From Methanosarcinales archaeon Methan_01 (GTDB lineage Archaea > Halobacteriota > Methanosarcinia > Methanotrichales > Methanotrichaceae), in contig LUYE01000041.1 of NCBI GenBank assembly GCA_001602645.1, positions 1 to 49,712 on the forward strand: 49,712 bases of DNA, given 5' to 3'. This document shows, in pieces, positions 1 through 8,224 of the stretch. Under the pieces are notes generated by a model, which worked only from the letters and a program-made list of their open reading frames with translations, was not told where the DNA came from and did not search any database. Positions within the stretch are counted from its first letter, which is position 1, and each line of letters starts with the position of its first letter. Both the position numbers and the translations under genes were made by a program.

Positions 1-99
1 GCCCAAATCTCCTCCTCGAAATTATCGTGACTCTGCTTTCGGCAACTGGAGGAGCCTTGTCAATCCATCTAATGAAAACCGGGCGAGGGTTCACTTCAT

Positions 100-119
100 C
101 CCCAACCTAAAGGTTGGGG
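100..119. repeat. Short perfect hairpin, possible IS200/IS605-type end
   Basis: A 9-bp perfect inverted repeat (CCCCAACCT / AGGTTGGGG) with a 2-nt loop. Hairpins of this composition are common at the 3' end of IS200/IS605 (tnpB) elements. A plus-strand reading frame stops at 108-110, inside the hairpin, as tnpB frames often do. The upstream part lies outside the window, so a transposase cannot be confirmed; a simple terminator is the alternative. Confidence 0.4.
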
Positions 120-281
120 TATTCGTGACCCTCTGCGCTCCCGAAGTAATAATGGTTAGAATCTATGACAACTGAATATATTTATCATTGTGTCTGTTCA
201 TATGGGACCCCTCGAACCAAATCGATGCGAGGAGGACGCCTAGAAAGGACCTGATGCGAAGCCGTGATCGTCAATGACGTA

Positions 282-293
282 ATATTTAAATAG
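282..293 (+). promoter_or_regulatory. TATA box for the MACPF/P47-like pair
   Basis: AT-rich ATATTTAAATAG is a typical archaeal TATA element about 36-47 nt before the ATG at 329. A purine-rich Shine-Dalgarno sequence, GGTGAGGAG (311-319), precedes the start by 9 nt. Positions 120-281 hold no gene I can support. Confidence 0.6.
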
Positions 294-328
294 TATTCAA
301 ACGCAAGCCAGGTGAGGAGTCCAGAAAA

Positions 329-3300
329 ATGTCAACTATAAACTCTGAAGTCGTTCTCGGTTATCAGTTAAATCTCATCAAAGGCATAAAACCAGAATGG
401 GACACTCTGAGGGGGAAGGGCTCTCCTTTCTTCGCTCCTGATAGGCCAAATCAGCTGAAGATTAAGGATCTACCCCCCATCGATCCTGAGAAGTCTTCGT
501 TTAATAAATTAGACATTTATTTTCTCTACTCATGGAAAGAACTTGTTGACGCCCTCTTCAACGGATGGCGGATCTCAGATAAAGAACTTGAGAATAATCC
601 GAGCCCCTTCGTCCTGGTCCAGCCGTCGGGGGAGGAGATCCGAAGAGAACTCTGCAAAAAGCTGGGCATCAAACTCGAAGATGCATCCGACGATGGCAAA
701 ACGGGGTTTGCCCTGGTGAGGGTCACCAAGATCGCGGTGAAAGCCGCATACGACTCCCTGGGTCCCGAACTGATGAAGGAAGAACTTCCGGCTGCCTTCG
801 GAAGGCTCTCCAAGGTCGCGGTGGATGCGGCTCCTTTCCTGGAATTTTTCGGCAAATATGGGACCCATTTCGTCTCCGAGATCGAGGTTGGGGACTCCTT
901 GTATCAGGTCTTCGTCTACGATGAGGATCAGCTCCGGGGAATTGAGAAAAGATATGGGAAAAACCACATAACTGATTTAGAGGCCGTCTCATTCCAGCAG
1001 TACACCGAACGGAAGTCCGCCAGCGGTGGCCATAGCAGGTACGTCGGAACGCTGAACCTTGCGAGCAACGACCCCGCGTTTGAAGGGATGAGAAACCAGT
1101 TCAGGGATGACGCAAACTGGATAGAATGCAGCATATTCGTCGCCATCCAAAAGGAGAAGGAAGGCCTTTTAGCCCAGCTTTGCACCGTAATACCCATCGG
1201 CTGCCTTCTTACAAACCTATCGGTCCTGATCGAGGACGAGGCCCGAAGGGAGGTCTACAGCTACGTATTTAGAAACGCCCTGTACCAGAAGTATGGGGCG
1301 AATATAAATCCCGCATTCCCGCCTTTCACGCCTCCTTACGACTACGCCGGGATCTACGAAGCCTTCCGGCCGCCCTTCGTCTCCACCATATCCACCGCCA
1401 AGATCGGCATCTATCAGGTCCACCTCCATCTCGAAGAAGTCGTCACCCTCAACCCCGATAACGTCAAAAAGACGTTCATCTTTTCGGACGTGATCGAAGT
1501 CCAAAAGGATGTGGAGCTTCCTGGCGAAGATCTGACGATCATCTGTAGAAAATTCATCTCCCACACCCAGAAGACCCGGGCACCCGTCATCCGCCTCTCA
1601 GAGGACGGATATGAGTCCTTCAAATTCTACTGCCAGGAATTCGACGGGGTGGCTGAGGTCAGAAAAGCCAAGACCGGTGAGCATAAGCTCATCTCCCGCG
1701 GTCAGGCCCTCAAGACGGTGACGACCGGAGGCGAGGAGACGACCGTGATCTTCGAGATGAGCCACACCGTCGATCCGCCGATCTCCCTCCTCCGGGGTGG
1801 CGGGGATAAAACCCTCTACACCCTGGGGTTTCCCCTCCACTCCGCCGAGTGCATCATCAACTACCCCGCAAGCCCCGATGCCCTCGCCGTCGCCACCCTC
1901 TTTGTGAAGTGGCTGGTGGATATGCTGAGGTCCGCCACCGAGGAAGATCCCGATCTCCTCTCGATCCGGGCCCAAGCCCTCCTCCTCCTGAAGTCGACTA
2001 AGAGCCTCGCGGGCGGGGTCCTCACCGTCCCCTATCTGACATATGACGCCTACAAGCCGACGATCGATGCCATGATGGCCGCGGTTGATGCGTTCGATGA
2101 AAAGCTGCAAGCCACCACCCAGCTCATCCAGATCAGAAAGAGCCAGGAGATCCAGTATAAAAATTTGGATGAGCTGAACAGGAATCTTCAGTCGATGGGC
2201 AGATTCCTCATCGAACAGAACAGAGCTCTCGCTGAGAAGGAGAAGGACGTGGTGAATTATCACGACCAGGTCGATCAGAAGCAACAGGCGATGCTGAAGG
2301 ATGGTGAGAAGAAGGTCGATGATCTGAAGAAGAAGCTCGAAGTGCAACAGAAGGTCATGGATGAGGCCGGACCGAAACTGGAGGCCGCAGTATCAGCATA
2401 TATCACTGAACAGGAGCTTCAGGCATTCATTCAGCTGGCTGGCGCCGTCGGAAGCCTCTTCGCAGGGGGGGCAGGAATCGCGTTCATCCGGGCTTCGGAG
2501 CTCGAGGGCATTGAAAGGCTGATGAAGAAGATCGATGCCGCCATGAAGCTCATTGACGGAATCTCGAAGCTCTACTCCGCCGTGGATCTCACCGTCCAGA
2601 CCGCCATCGCAGCCTCGAACGCCCTCTCAAAACTCCCCGATGAGACGGATTTTCCTTCGGCTCTGGAGTGGACGGAGTTTGATGCCGAGGTCTACGCCGC
2701 CGTCGGTCCGATCACGTCAAAGGTCCCCTACGCCAACACGTATCTCAAGGAGGCGAAGATACTATCGGCCCGGGGCAGGGCTTACATCGACGCCGCATCC
2801 CAGGTGAGCAGGCTTCAATACGAGATGATGCTCAACGGCTGGCAGAAGGAGGTCAGCAAGAGGCAATCTGAGAGGCTAAAAGATCTAGGCAATATCCTTT
2901 CCCAGCCGGATCTGACGGCCCTCGATGCGGAGAGGATCGACCTCTTTGAGCTTGGGAGCATATACCAGTCCCACGCCCAGAGGCTGATCTTGAAGCTCGT
3001 CAAGACCCTCGCCCTCCAGGATTCGGCCTTACAGTACTACTACCTTCAGCCCCCCTCCCCGATCAGGAGTTACGATCTCCCCTCCCTGAAGGAGGTGGTG
3101 GTCTCTCAGGCAGAGAACTCCATATCGGCTCTGGAGAGCTTCCCGTCCAAGCCCTCCGATCTGAAGGAGGCTTTCGTATGGCCCCTCAGAGGCTTAAAGG
3201 TCAGCCAGCTATTGGATGATGGAAAGTCTCCCTCGGATAGACGGATCGGCAGAGACGAGTATGCAAACTACTCGAAGGGCGGCCACGACTTCGAGATCCC

Positions 3301-3730
3301 GCTGGAGGTCGAAGATATCTTCAACTACGTCCGCGTCCGCATCCGAGAGATAGAGATGGAGATCACGGGGATCAAATCCACAAATTCGGGAAAGGTTGCC
3401 CTCCGGCTTGAGACGTCGGCCCACCCCTTCTATGACAGGGGGCTCGATAGGGAGGAGATCGCCTTCAACGCCATCTGCCAGGAGTTCGAATACGTCTACA
3501 ATTTAAAGACAAAAGAGTGCACGTATACGAACAGGCCTTCGGGGGAGTTTGCCCAATACTTCATGAAGATGACCCCGTTCACCCGGTGGAGGGTAAGCTT
3601 GCCCATGGGGCCTCACAGCGAGAACCTGGGGATCGAATTTTATGGAGATCAGGTCGATATCGCCCTCCGGTTCCATCTGGAGGCGATCCGCTTCAGCCCC
3701 AGAGAGCTGACGGCCCTGAAGTTGAGTTGA
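329..3730 (+). CDS. MACPF (perforin-like) domain protein with long helical region
   Basis: A 1133-residue protein without a signal peptide. The MACPF signature Tyr-Gly-Thr-His-Phe is at residues 177-181. It is followed by the pattern expected after it: a variable stretch, then a Trp-containing segment and a hydrophobic Pro-Ile-Gly strand near 285-300. MACPF proteins oligomerise and insert beta-hairpins to form large membrane pores. Beyond the MACPF part (about 30-320) there is a beta-rich stretch (about 350-520), then a long alpha-helical, coiled-coil region (about 590-695). A Gly/Ala-rich hydrophobic segment (697-720) comes next, followed by more helices and a beta-rich C-terminal domain. 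This resembles a helical-bundle toxin joined to MACPF, but that part is inference. It is followed after 58 bp by a P47-like gene, probably co-transcribed. I am confident of MACPF membership; target and role are unknown. Confidence 0.8.
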   Translation: MSTINSEVVLGYQLNLIKGIKPEWDTLRGKGSPFFAPDRPNQLKIKDLPPIDPEKSSFNKLDIYFLYSWKELVDALFNGWRISDKELENNPSPFVLVQPSGEEIRRELCKKLGIKLEDASDDGKTGFALVRVTKIAVKAAYDSLGPELMKEELPAAFGRLSKVAVDAAPFLEFFGKYGTHFVSEIEVGDSLYQVFVYDEDQLRGIEKRYGKNHITDLEAVSFQQYTERKSASGGHSRYVGTLNLASNDPAFEGMRNQFRDDANWIECSIFVAIQKEKEGLLAQLCTVIPIGCLLTNLSVLIEDEARREVYSYVFRNALYQKYGANINPAFPPFTPPYDYAGIYEAFRPPFVSTISTAKIGIYQVHLHLEEVVTLNPDNVKKTFIFSDVIEVQKDVELPGEDLTIICRKFISHTQKTRAPVIRLSEDGYESFKFYCQEFDGVAEVRKAKTGEHKLISRGQALKTVTTGGEETTVIFEMSHTVDPPISLLRGGGDKTLYTLGFPLHSAECIINYPASPDALAVATLFVKWLVDMLRSATEEDPDLLSIRAQALLLLKSTKSLAGGVLTVPYLTYDAYKPTIDAMMAAVDAFDEKLQATTQLIQIRKSQEIQYKNLDELNRNLQSMGRFLIEQNRALAEKEKDVVNYHDQVDQKQQAMLKDGEKKVDDLKKKLEVQQKVMDEAGPKLEAAVSAYITEQELQAFIQLAGAVGSLFAGGAGIAFIRASELEGIERLMKKIDAAMKLIDGISKLYSAVDLTVQTAIAASNALSKLPDETDFPSALEWTEFDAEVYAAVGPITSKVPYANTYLKEAKILSARGRAYIDAASQVSRLQYEMMLNGWQKEVSKRQSERLKDLGNILSQPDLTALDAERIDLFELGSIYQSHAQRLILKLVKTLALQDSALQYYYLQPPSPIRSYDLPSLKEVVVSQAENSISALESFPSKPSDLKEAFVWPLRGLKVSQLLDDGKSPSDRRIGRDEYANYSKGGHDFEIPLEVEDIFNYVRVRIREIEMEITGIKSTNSGKVALRLETSAHPFYDRGLDREEIAFNAICQEFEYVYNLKTKECTYTNRPSGEFAQYFMKMTPFTRWRVSLPMGPHSENLGIEFYGDQVDIALRFHLEAIRFSPRELTALKLS

Positions 3731-3788
3731 GTAATCTATCTGCTAACTATTGCATATGGCATAAACCAGTAATAGGAGATGAAAATCG

Positions 3789-5243
3789 ATGAAGCAAGAA
3801 GAACTGTTGGCCCAGATGGCGGGCAGGACGATCACCAACGGATGGGACGTGGTCTGCGCCATGAGCGCCGAGCGGATCTCTCAATTGTTTGAGGATAAGT
3901 ACAACCGAGGGGAAACGTCGGGCCTTTTATACGAGATCAAGCACACCGAGGAATCCGTGTTGGGGAGCATATCTTTCGATTTTTTCATCGGTCCGCCTTT
4001 TATATCGTTCATAAAGAACGATCCTTCAAGATGCAACCTCCGTCTGGAGATCAAAAAGGGCATGGCCGAGGTGAAGGACACAAGCGGGAAGGTTGTGGAT
4101 AGCCAGAAGATACCAAGCGGCCCCGACGATCCGAACCACTATTACATCACAGCCACCATCCCCCTGGAAGTCATTGATGGAACGGTAAAGAACGGCCATG
4201 ACGTGGTGATTAACTTCGAGCAGACGGATGACGTCCACATCGACCTGAACTTCGATGATACGATAATGGAATTAGCTCGAAGCGCTTTGAAGATCTATTT
4301 TAGAGAAGACCTGGAAAAGAGAGAATGGTCCCTGGGGACTCTGATATACGATGAAAATCCGGATCTGATTGACCTGACGCCGACGAGCTTCGAGTTTGCC
4401 ACCAGCGTTGAAGGTGATACCGACACCGGGTGCCTCCTTCTTTTCATCACCACCAAGGACGGCCAGAAGGGGACCTCCAAGGAGCTGACGGGAAGGGATG
4501 GGAGGCTGTACACCCCCTATCCGGATGGACACTCCGCAGCGCTGATCATCAGCAACAAAGTCCTCTACGGAAAAATTCTCCTCAGTCAGATGAACTCCAA
4601 CACGACCGCTCGGTGGGCTTTTAAGCCTGGCGAGACGGGACTCACTGCCGGATATCTGCGTTGCGATGGTGGGAGCGTCCGATATAAAGGCTATCATTGT
4701 AAGGGACGCAACCAGTGGGATATCAGCGCATTTACTTTGAACTGCAATGAAGGGGATCCTCCCCTATCTCTACTCGAAAATAAGGATGACAAAAGCATGC
4801 TCGAGTTCCAATGGACCCATAGCTGGAAGGTCCATTGGCAGAACGCAGTCATAGATCCCTCTGGTGGCAGCATGAGAACATGGGGAGATACGCCGATGAA
4901 AGTGTCGATCACAAACCCGACGGTGAAGATCTCCGTTTCAGAACCCAGGCAGGTGATCTCGTTCGAGAACAAAGCAAAGGTAGTCATTAATGGGCCCGAA
5001 CAAGAAACAGGCTGGTTGAAAATCGTAGAGGCGGTTTTCGGAGGCAGCGTCCGCGCAGGGGAAGTGATAGAAGAGAAAGTTAACAAGATGCTCCCGAAGA
5101 TCGATATACAGTTTAAGGGGGTTAACGTCTTCGCTGCGAGCAACCTGTTGTTCCCGTCGGACCACGTAATCACTTACGATTCAAATGGCGTATTCGTGCC
5201 CGGGGATCTGGTGATATTCGGGACCACCAAATCCAAGCTCTAG
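3789..5243 (+). CDS. P47/OrfX-like TULIP-fold protein
   Basis: A 484-residue protein without a signal peptide or membrane segment. The N-terminus has the Thr-x-Gly-Trp-Asp-Val-Val start (GWD at 18-20) typical of the clostridial P47/OrfX family. A Pro-Thr-Ser-Phe segment near 198-203 is followed by a strand pattern with a 'TPYPDGHSAALIISNK' stretch near 237-256. The C-terminus ends in a Pro-Gly-Asp-Leu-x-Ile-Phe-Gly motif (about 471-478). P47/OrfX proteins have tubular lipid-binding (TULIP) folds and are encoded next to toxins such as botulinum neurotoxins, where they are thought to help toxin action. Its position directly behind a MACPF gene fits a toxin-accessory role, but this is inferred from family and context. 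A GGAGATG ribosome-binding site lies just before the start. Confidence 0.65.
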   Translation: MKQEELLAQMAGRTITNGWDVVCAMSAERISQLFEDKYNRGETSGLLYEIKHTEESVLGSISFDFFIGPPFISFIKNDPSRCNLRLEIKKGMAEVKDTSGKVVDSQKIPSGPDDPNHYYITATIPLEVIDGTVKNGHDVVINFEQTDDVHIDLNFDDTIMELARSALKIYFREDLEKREWSLGTLIYDENPDLIDLTPTSFEFATSVEGDTDTGCLLLFITTKDGQKGTSKELTGRDGRLYTPYPDGHSAALIISNKVLYGKILLSQMNSNTTARWAFKPGETGLTAGYLRCDGGSVRYKGYHCKGRNQWDISAFTLNCNEGDPPLSLLENKDDKSMLEFQWTHSWKVHWQNAVIDPSGGSMRTWGDTPMKVSITNPTVKISVSEPRQVISFENKAKVVINGPEQETGWLKIVEAVFGGSVRAGEVIEEKVNKMLPKIDIQFKGVNVFAASNLLFPSDHVITYDSNGVFVPGDLVIFGTTKSKL

Positions 5244-5295
5244 ATCACGCCAGTCTCCCTCGGTGGGCTATCTCAAAGCTCACCGCCGCATTTTT

Positions 5296-6099
5296 TCAGT
5301 CCGTTGAGTTCTCCTCATAAAGCCCCATAACGTCCTCCCCCTCGACGAAGACGAGGTTTTCCTCTCTCGCGTACCTCATCGCCTCCACCTTCGAGAGGGC
5401 TCGACCAGTCCTACCGTCCAGCATCTCACAGACGACGACGGCCGGGGCGACCTTCGCAGCCCTGGCGAGGACGATGGACAGCTCCGTCTGACCCCTCCTC
5501 TCGGCGAGAAGGCCGGGTGCTGCCCTCAGGAGGGGGACGTGGCCCGGAGACCTGAACTCCCCAGCGAAGCTGACGCCTCCGCCGTTCATGGCAGACCTTG
5601 CGACCTCTGCGATCCGAGATATGGTGAGGGCCCGGTCGAGGTCCGTGATCCCGGTGAAGGTGTTGCGGTGGTTGACCCAGAGGGAGAAGGAGGATCTAGA
5701 GTCGTAGGGGATGTCACCCTCCCGCTCGCAGAGGGCGTCGATCGCCCCGAATCCTTCGCCGTCTCCTGATTCGTTTCCGCTACCGTTTCCATCCTCTCCG
5801 CCTTTCGCCGAGCTTGCTGCAAACTTCAGGACATCGGCAAAGTAAGGAAGTCCCAGATTCGAGGAGGCTACCGGGTCGATGGCGACGCAGATGAGGCCGC
5901 CGGCGTCCCGCCTCAGCCGCCAGACGTGTTCGGGGGTCACAAACTCTGCCCCGATGACGAGATCCGTCTCCCCCTCCCGATCGTCGAAGTCGTAGATGAG
6001 GACGACCTCGCCCCTCTTGAGGGCCTCCGCAGCCATCGATGCCCTGGCAACACGCCCCTCAATTCGCTCATCCTCCCTTCTGCTGTCCGTTCTCGTCAT
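5296..6099 (-). CDS. ribB: 3,4-dihydroxy-2-butanone 4-phosphate synthase
   Basis: RibB converts ribulose 5-phosphate to formate and 3,4-dihydroxy-2-butanone 4-phosphate, the four-carbon precursor of riboflavin. The acidic Asp-Arg-Glu-x-Glu-x-Asp substrate/metal loop, the 'TGITDLDRALT' segment and the 'SPGHVPLLRA' segment are all present. The start at 6099 gives an ATGA overlap with the stop of the upstream riboflavin kinase gene, so the two are translationally coupled; a longer frame reaches 6258 but lies inside that gene. Two oddities: a Gly/Ser/Asn-rich insertion of about 20-30 residues in the middle, and Gln in place of the usual His in the Arg-Gly-His-Thr-Glu motif, which is a metal ligand in characterised enzymes. 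Confidence 0.9.
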   Translation of the reverse strand: MTRTDSRREDERIEGRVARASMAAEALKRGEVVLIYDFDDREGETDLVIGAEFVTPEHVWRLRRDAGGLICVAIDPVASSNLGLPYFADVLKFAASSAKGGEDGNGSGNESGDGEGFGAIDALCEREGDIPYDSRSSFSLWVNHRNTFTGITDLDRALTISRIAEVARSAMNGGGVSFAGEFRSPGHVPLLRAAPGLLAERRGQTELSIVLARAAKVAPAVVVCEMLDGRTGRALSKVEAMRYAREENLVFVEGEDVMGLYEENSTD

Positions 6100-6737
6100 T
6101 CCAAAACCACCTCCACATCGTCGCCGTCCGATAATGATAGCGCCTCCCGCAGGTTCACGGGGGCGATCAGCTCCAGGAGGGTTGCAGGATAGCTCGTCCG
6201 CTCGGGCCGCACGATGGCCCCTTTTATCCCATCGACCCTGACGGGACGGCACCAGCACCCGCCGAAGGTCCTCCCCTCATCCTCAAATCCCTCTACTCTG
6301 ACCGATTTTGGGTCGGAGTTACTGAGGGCGAAGGGCTCATCCGATATCAGGTTCAGGGTGCCAGGAGATGGGGTGAAGCCGAGCTTCTCGGAGAACTGTC
6401 TTTTGTAACCCTCCCTGGAGATGTAGTACTGGCCCTCACCCAGGCCCGCTGCGACTCTGCCTTTCACCGTCACTACTTGCAGATTCTCGAAGATCTTCTG
6501 GTAGTCCCTGTACTCCGCCTTCAGCCTCAGGACGCCCTCCTCAGTGATCTTCACCCTCTGCCCCTCGTTGGATACGAGCCTCGCGATGTAGCCCCCCTCC
6601 TCCAGGTCTGAGAGCCTCCTCGACGCCGTCTGAGGGCTTGATCCGATCAATGACGCAAAGGTCGAAGACGACAACGTCACGTCATTTTTCATCGCCCCGA
6701 GAAGGGCGAGCCTCTTCAGAGTTTCGACCTCGATCAA
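6096..6737 (-). CDS. rbkR: Bifunctional riboflavin kinase / transcriptional regulator RbkR
   Basis: A 213-residue protein made of an N-terminal winged helix-turn-helix (about 1-85, with 'SSPQTASRRLSDLEE' as recognition region) and a C-terminal archaeal CTP-dependent riboflavin kinase domain. The kinase shows the Gly-Leu-Gly-Glu-Gly-Gln-Tyr-Tyr loop and a Pro-Gly-Thr-Leu-Asn motif. It makes FMN from riboflavin. In characterised archaeal RbkR proteins the HTH binds palindromic operators in front of riboflavin genes. Such a palindrome overlaps this gene's own predicted transcription start. The start is TTG at 6737; the stop overlaps the ribB start. A kinase-only role is the alternative, but HTH and operator together favour autoregulation. 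Confidence 0.88.
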   Translation of the reverse strand: MIEVETLKRLALLGAMKNDVTLSSSTFASLIGSSPQTASRRLSDLEEGGYIARLVSNEGQRVKITEEGVLRLKAEYRDYQKIFENLQVVTVKGRVAAGLGEGQYYISREGYKRQFSEKLGFTPSPGTLNLISDEPFALSNSDPKSVRVEGFEDEGRTFGGCWCRPVRVDGIKGAIVRPERTSYPATLLELIAPVNLREALSLSDGDDVEVVLE

Positions 6738-6747
6738 CCTTCCCCCT

Positions 6748-6773
6748 CAAATTTGATACGCTTATCAAATTTG
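6748..6773 (-). promoter_or_regulatory. Palindromic operator at the rbkR-ribB promoter
   Basis: A perfect 11-bp inverted repeat (CAAATTTGATA / TATCAAATTTG) with a 4-nt spacer. It covers the position where transcription should start, about 25 nt downstream of the TATA box at 6782-6790 and just before the TTG start codon. A repressor bound here would block initiation. The only HTH regulator encoded next to it is RbkR. Confidence 0.8.
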
Positions 6774-6781
6774 GCAGGACA

Positions 6782-6790
6782 ATATATAAC
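6782..6790 (-). promoter_or_regulatory. TATA box of rbkR-ribB
   Basis: Reading the minus strand, TTATATATT is a strong archaeal TATA element placed about 45-50 nt before the rbkR start. The remaining 6791-6944 stretch between rbkR and the end of pan holds no recognisable gene. Confidence 0.65.
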
Positions 6791-6944
6791 GCTTCTCGCC
6801 GTAAAGGTGGCGTTTCAGAGGGAACTCTCTGAAGATCGCACCAACTCTGGGAATCACACCCTCACAAAAGGAGAGAGGCGCGCATGATCAGATTTGCCCC
6901 GCCTGTGAAAAATGGTTGTTAGTGGAGGTCTATCGAGCGTCTCT

Positions 6945-8165
6945 TCAGGCGTACTGGCCGAAGGCCACCTCGGATACCTCTTTAGTCGTCTCGGAATGAG
7001 AGTCGGCGATCTTCGCCCGAGCCCGCTCGAAGTCCTGGTGGAAGACGACGTCCCTCTCCTCCCGGATCGCGAACATCCCCGCCTCCGTCGCCAGGGCCTT
7101 CAGGTCTGCGCCGCTGGCGCCCTCGGCTATATCGGCGATCCTCTTCAGGTCCACGTCCGGATGGAGGTTCATGCTGGCGGTATGAATCGCCAAAATCGAG
7201 TGCCTCCCCTCCCGGTTCGGGAGCGGAACGTAGATCAGCCGGTCGAACCGCCCTGGCCGGAGGAGGGCGGGGTCGAGCATGTCGAGCCTGTTGGTGGCGG
7301 CGATCAGCTTCACCTCCCCCCGGGGGTCGAAGCCGTCCATCTCGGCGAGGAGCTGCATCAGGGTTCTCTGAACCTCCCGGTCGCCGCTCGTAGCCCCGTC
7401 CATCCTCCGGGAGCCGATGGCGTCCAGCTCGTCGACGAATATTATCGCTGGGGCCTTGTTCTGGGCGAGCTCGAAGAGCTCCCTCACCATCCTCGCCCCC
7501 TCGCCGATGTACTTCTGGACGAGCTCGCTCCCCACCACCCGGAGGAAGGTCGCCTCGGTGCTGCAGGCGACGGCCTTCGCGAGGAGGGTCTTTCCGGTGC
7601 CGGGGGGGCCGTAGAGGAGGACCCCCTTCGGCGGCTCTATCCCCACCTTGACGAAGAGGTCGGGCCTCTTCATAGGGAGCTCCACGATCTCCCTGATCTC
7701 CGAGATCTGGTCGCTGAGCCCCCCGATCATGCCGAAGCTGACGTCTGGAGCATCTTCGATCTCCATGCCGAAGACGGCGGGGTCGTGGGACGACGGGAGG
7801 ACGAACATGACGGAGAAGGACTGCTGGTTCAAGGCCACCCTCGTCCCGGGCCGGAGCTCCCCCTCGATGAACTGAGATACGTTGACGACGAATCGCGGCC
7901 CGGTGCTGCTCTTGACCACCACCCGGTTGTCGTCGAGGACGTCGAGGATGGTGCCGACGATGAGGGGGCCAGTCCGGAGCCGCTCCAGCTCGCTTCGCAG
8001 CTTCCTCACCTCGCGCTCGAACTTGAGCTTCTGGTTCTCCATGACCCGCTTTTCGCCCTCCACCCGATCCTTCTGCTCTCGAAGAGCGAGGTTCCGCTCT
8101 TCGAGCTGTCGCATCCTGTCCATCAGGTAGCGCGAAAAATCAGCGCCAACTCGCGATTCGTCCAT
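6945..8165 (-). CDS. pan: Proteasome-activating nucleotidase (PAN)
   Basis: An AAA+ ATPase of 406 residues, the usual PAN length, that unfolds proteins and feeds them to the archaeal 20S proteasome. An N-terminal coiled coil (about 15-65) is followed by an OB-like domain (about 66-125) and the AAA+ core. Walker A GPPGTGKT is at 186-193 and Walker B with Asp-Glu at about 242-247. The last residues are Gly-Gln-Tyr-Ala. The penultimate Tyr of the gate-opening HbYX motif is present, but the residue before it is Gln rather than hydrophobic. Transcribed divergently from mbf1 out of a 59-bp gap. Confidence 0.95.
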   Translation of the reverse strand: MDESRVGADFSRYLMDRMRQLEERNLALREQKDRVEGEKRVMENQKLKFEREVRKLRSELERLRTGPLIVGTILDVLDDNRVVVKSSTGPRFVVNVSQFIEGELRPGTRVALNQQSFSVMFVLPSSHDPAVFGMEIEDAPDVSFGMIGGLSDQISEIREIVELPMKRPDLFVKVGIEPPKGVLLYGPPGTGKTLLAKAVACSTEATFLRVVGSELVQKYIGEGARMVRELFELAQNKAPAIIFVDELDAIGSRRMDGATSGDREVQRTLMQLLAEMDGFDPRGEVKLIAATNRLDMLDPALLRPGRFDRLIYVPLPNREGRHSILAIHTASMNLHPDVDLKRIADIAEGASGADLKALATEAGMFAIREERDVVFHQDFERARAKIADSHSETTKEVSEVAFGQYA

Positions 8166-8224
8166 GGGATCTCCAAAGCGTATTTAACGTTGACTGCTAT
8201 TAAACTTTTCCGAGTTGAGCGAAT
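8166..8224. promoter_or_regulatory. Shared divergent promoter region of pan and mbf1
   Basis: This 59-bp gap carries TATA-like elements for both directions. TATTTAAC near 8180-8187 on the plus strand is about 40 nt before mbf1. TTTAATAG near 8199-8206 read on the minus strand is about 35 nt before pan. The two transcripts must start within a few tens of bases of each other, so their initiation may interfere. Confidence 0.5.

Noticed and set aside
1598-2347. A 249-codon minus-strand frame inside the MACPF gene.
   Set aside because: Antisense to the coiled-coil region; its Leu/Ile runs are complements of Glu/Lys/Asp codons.
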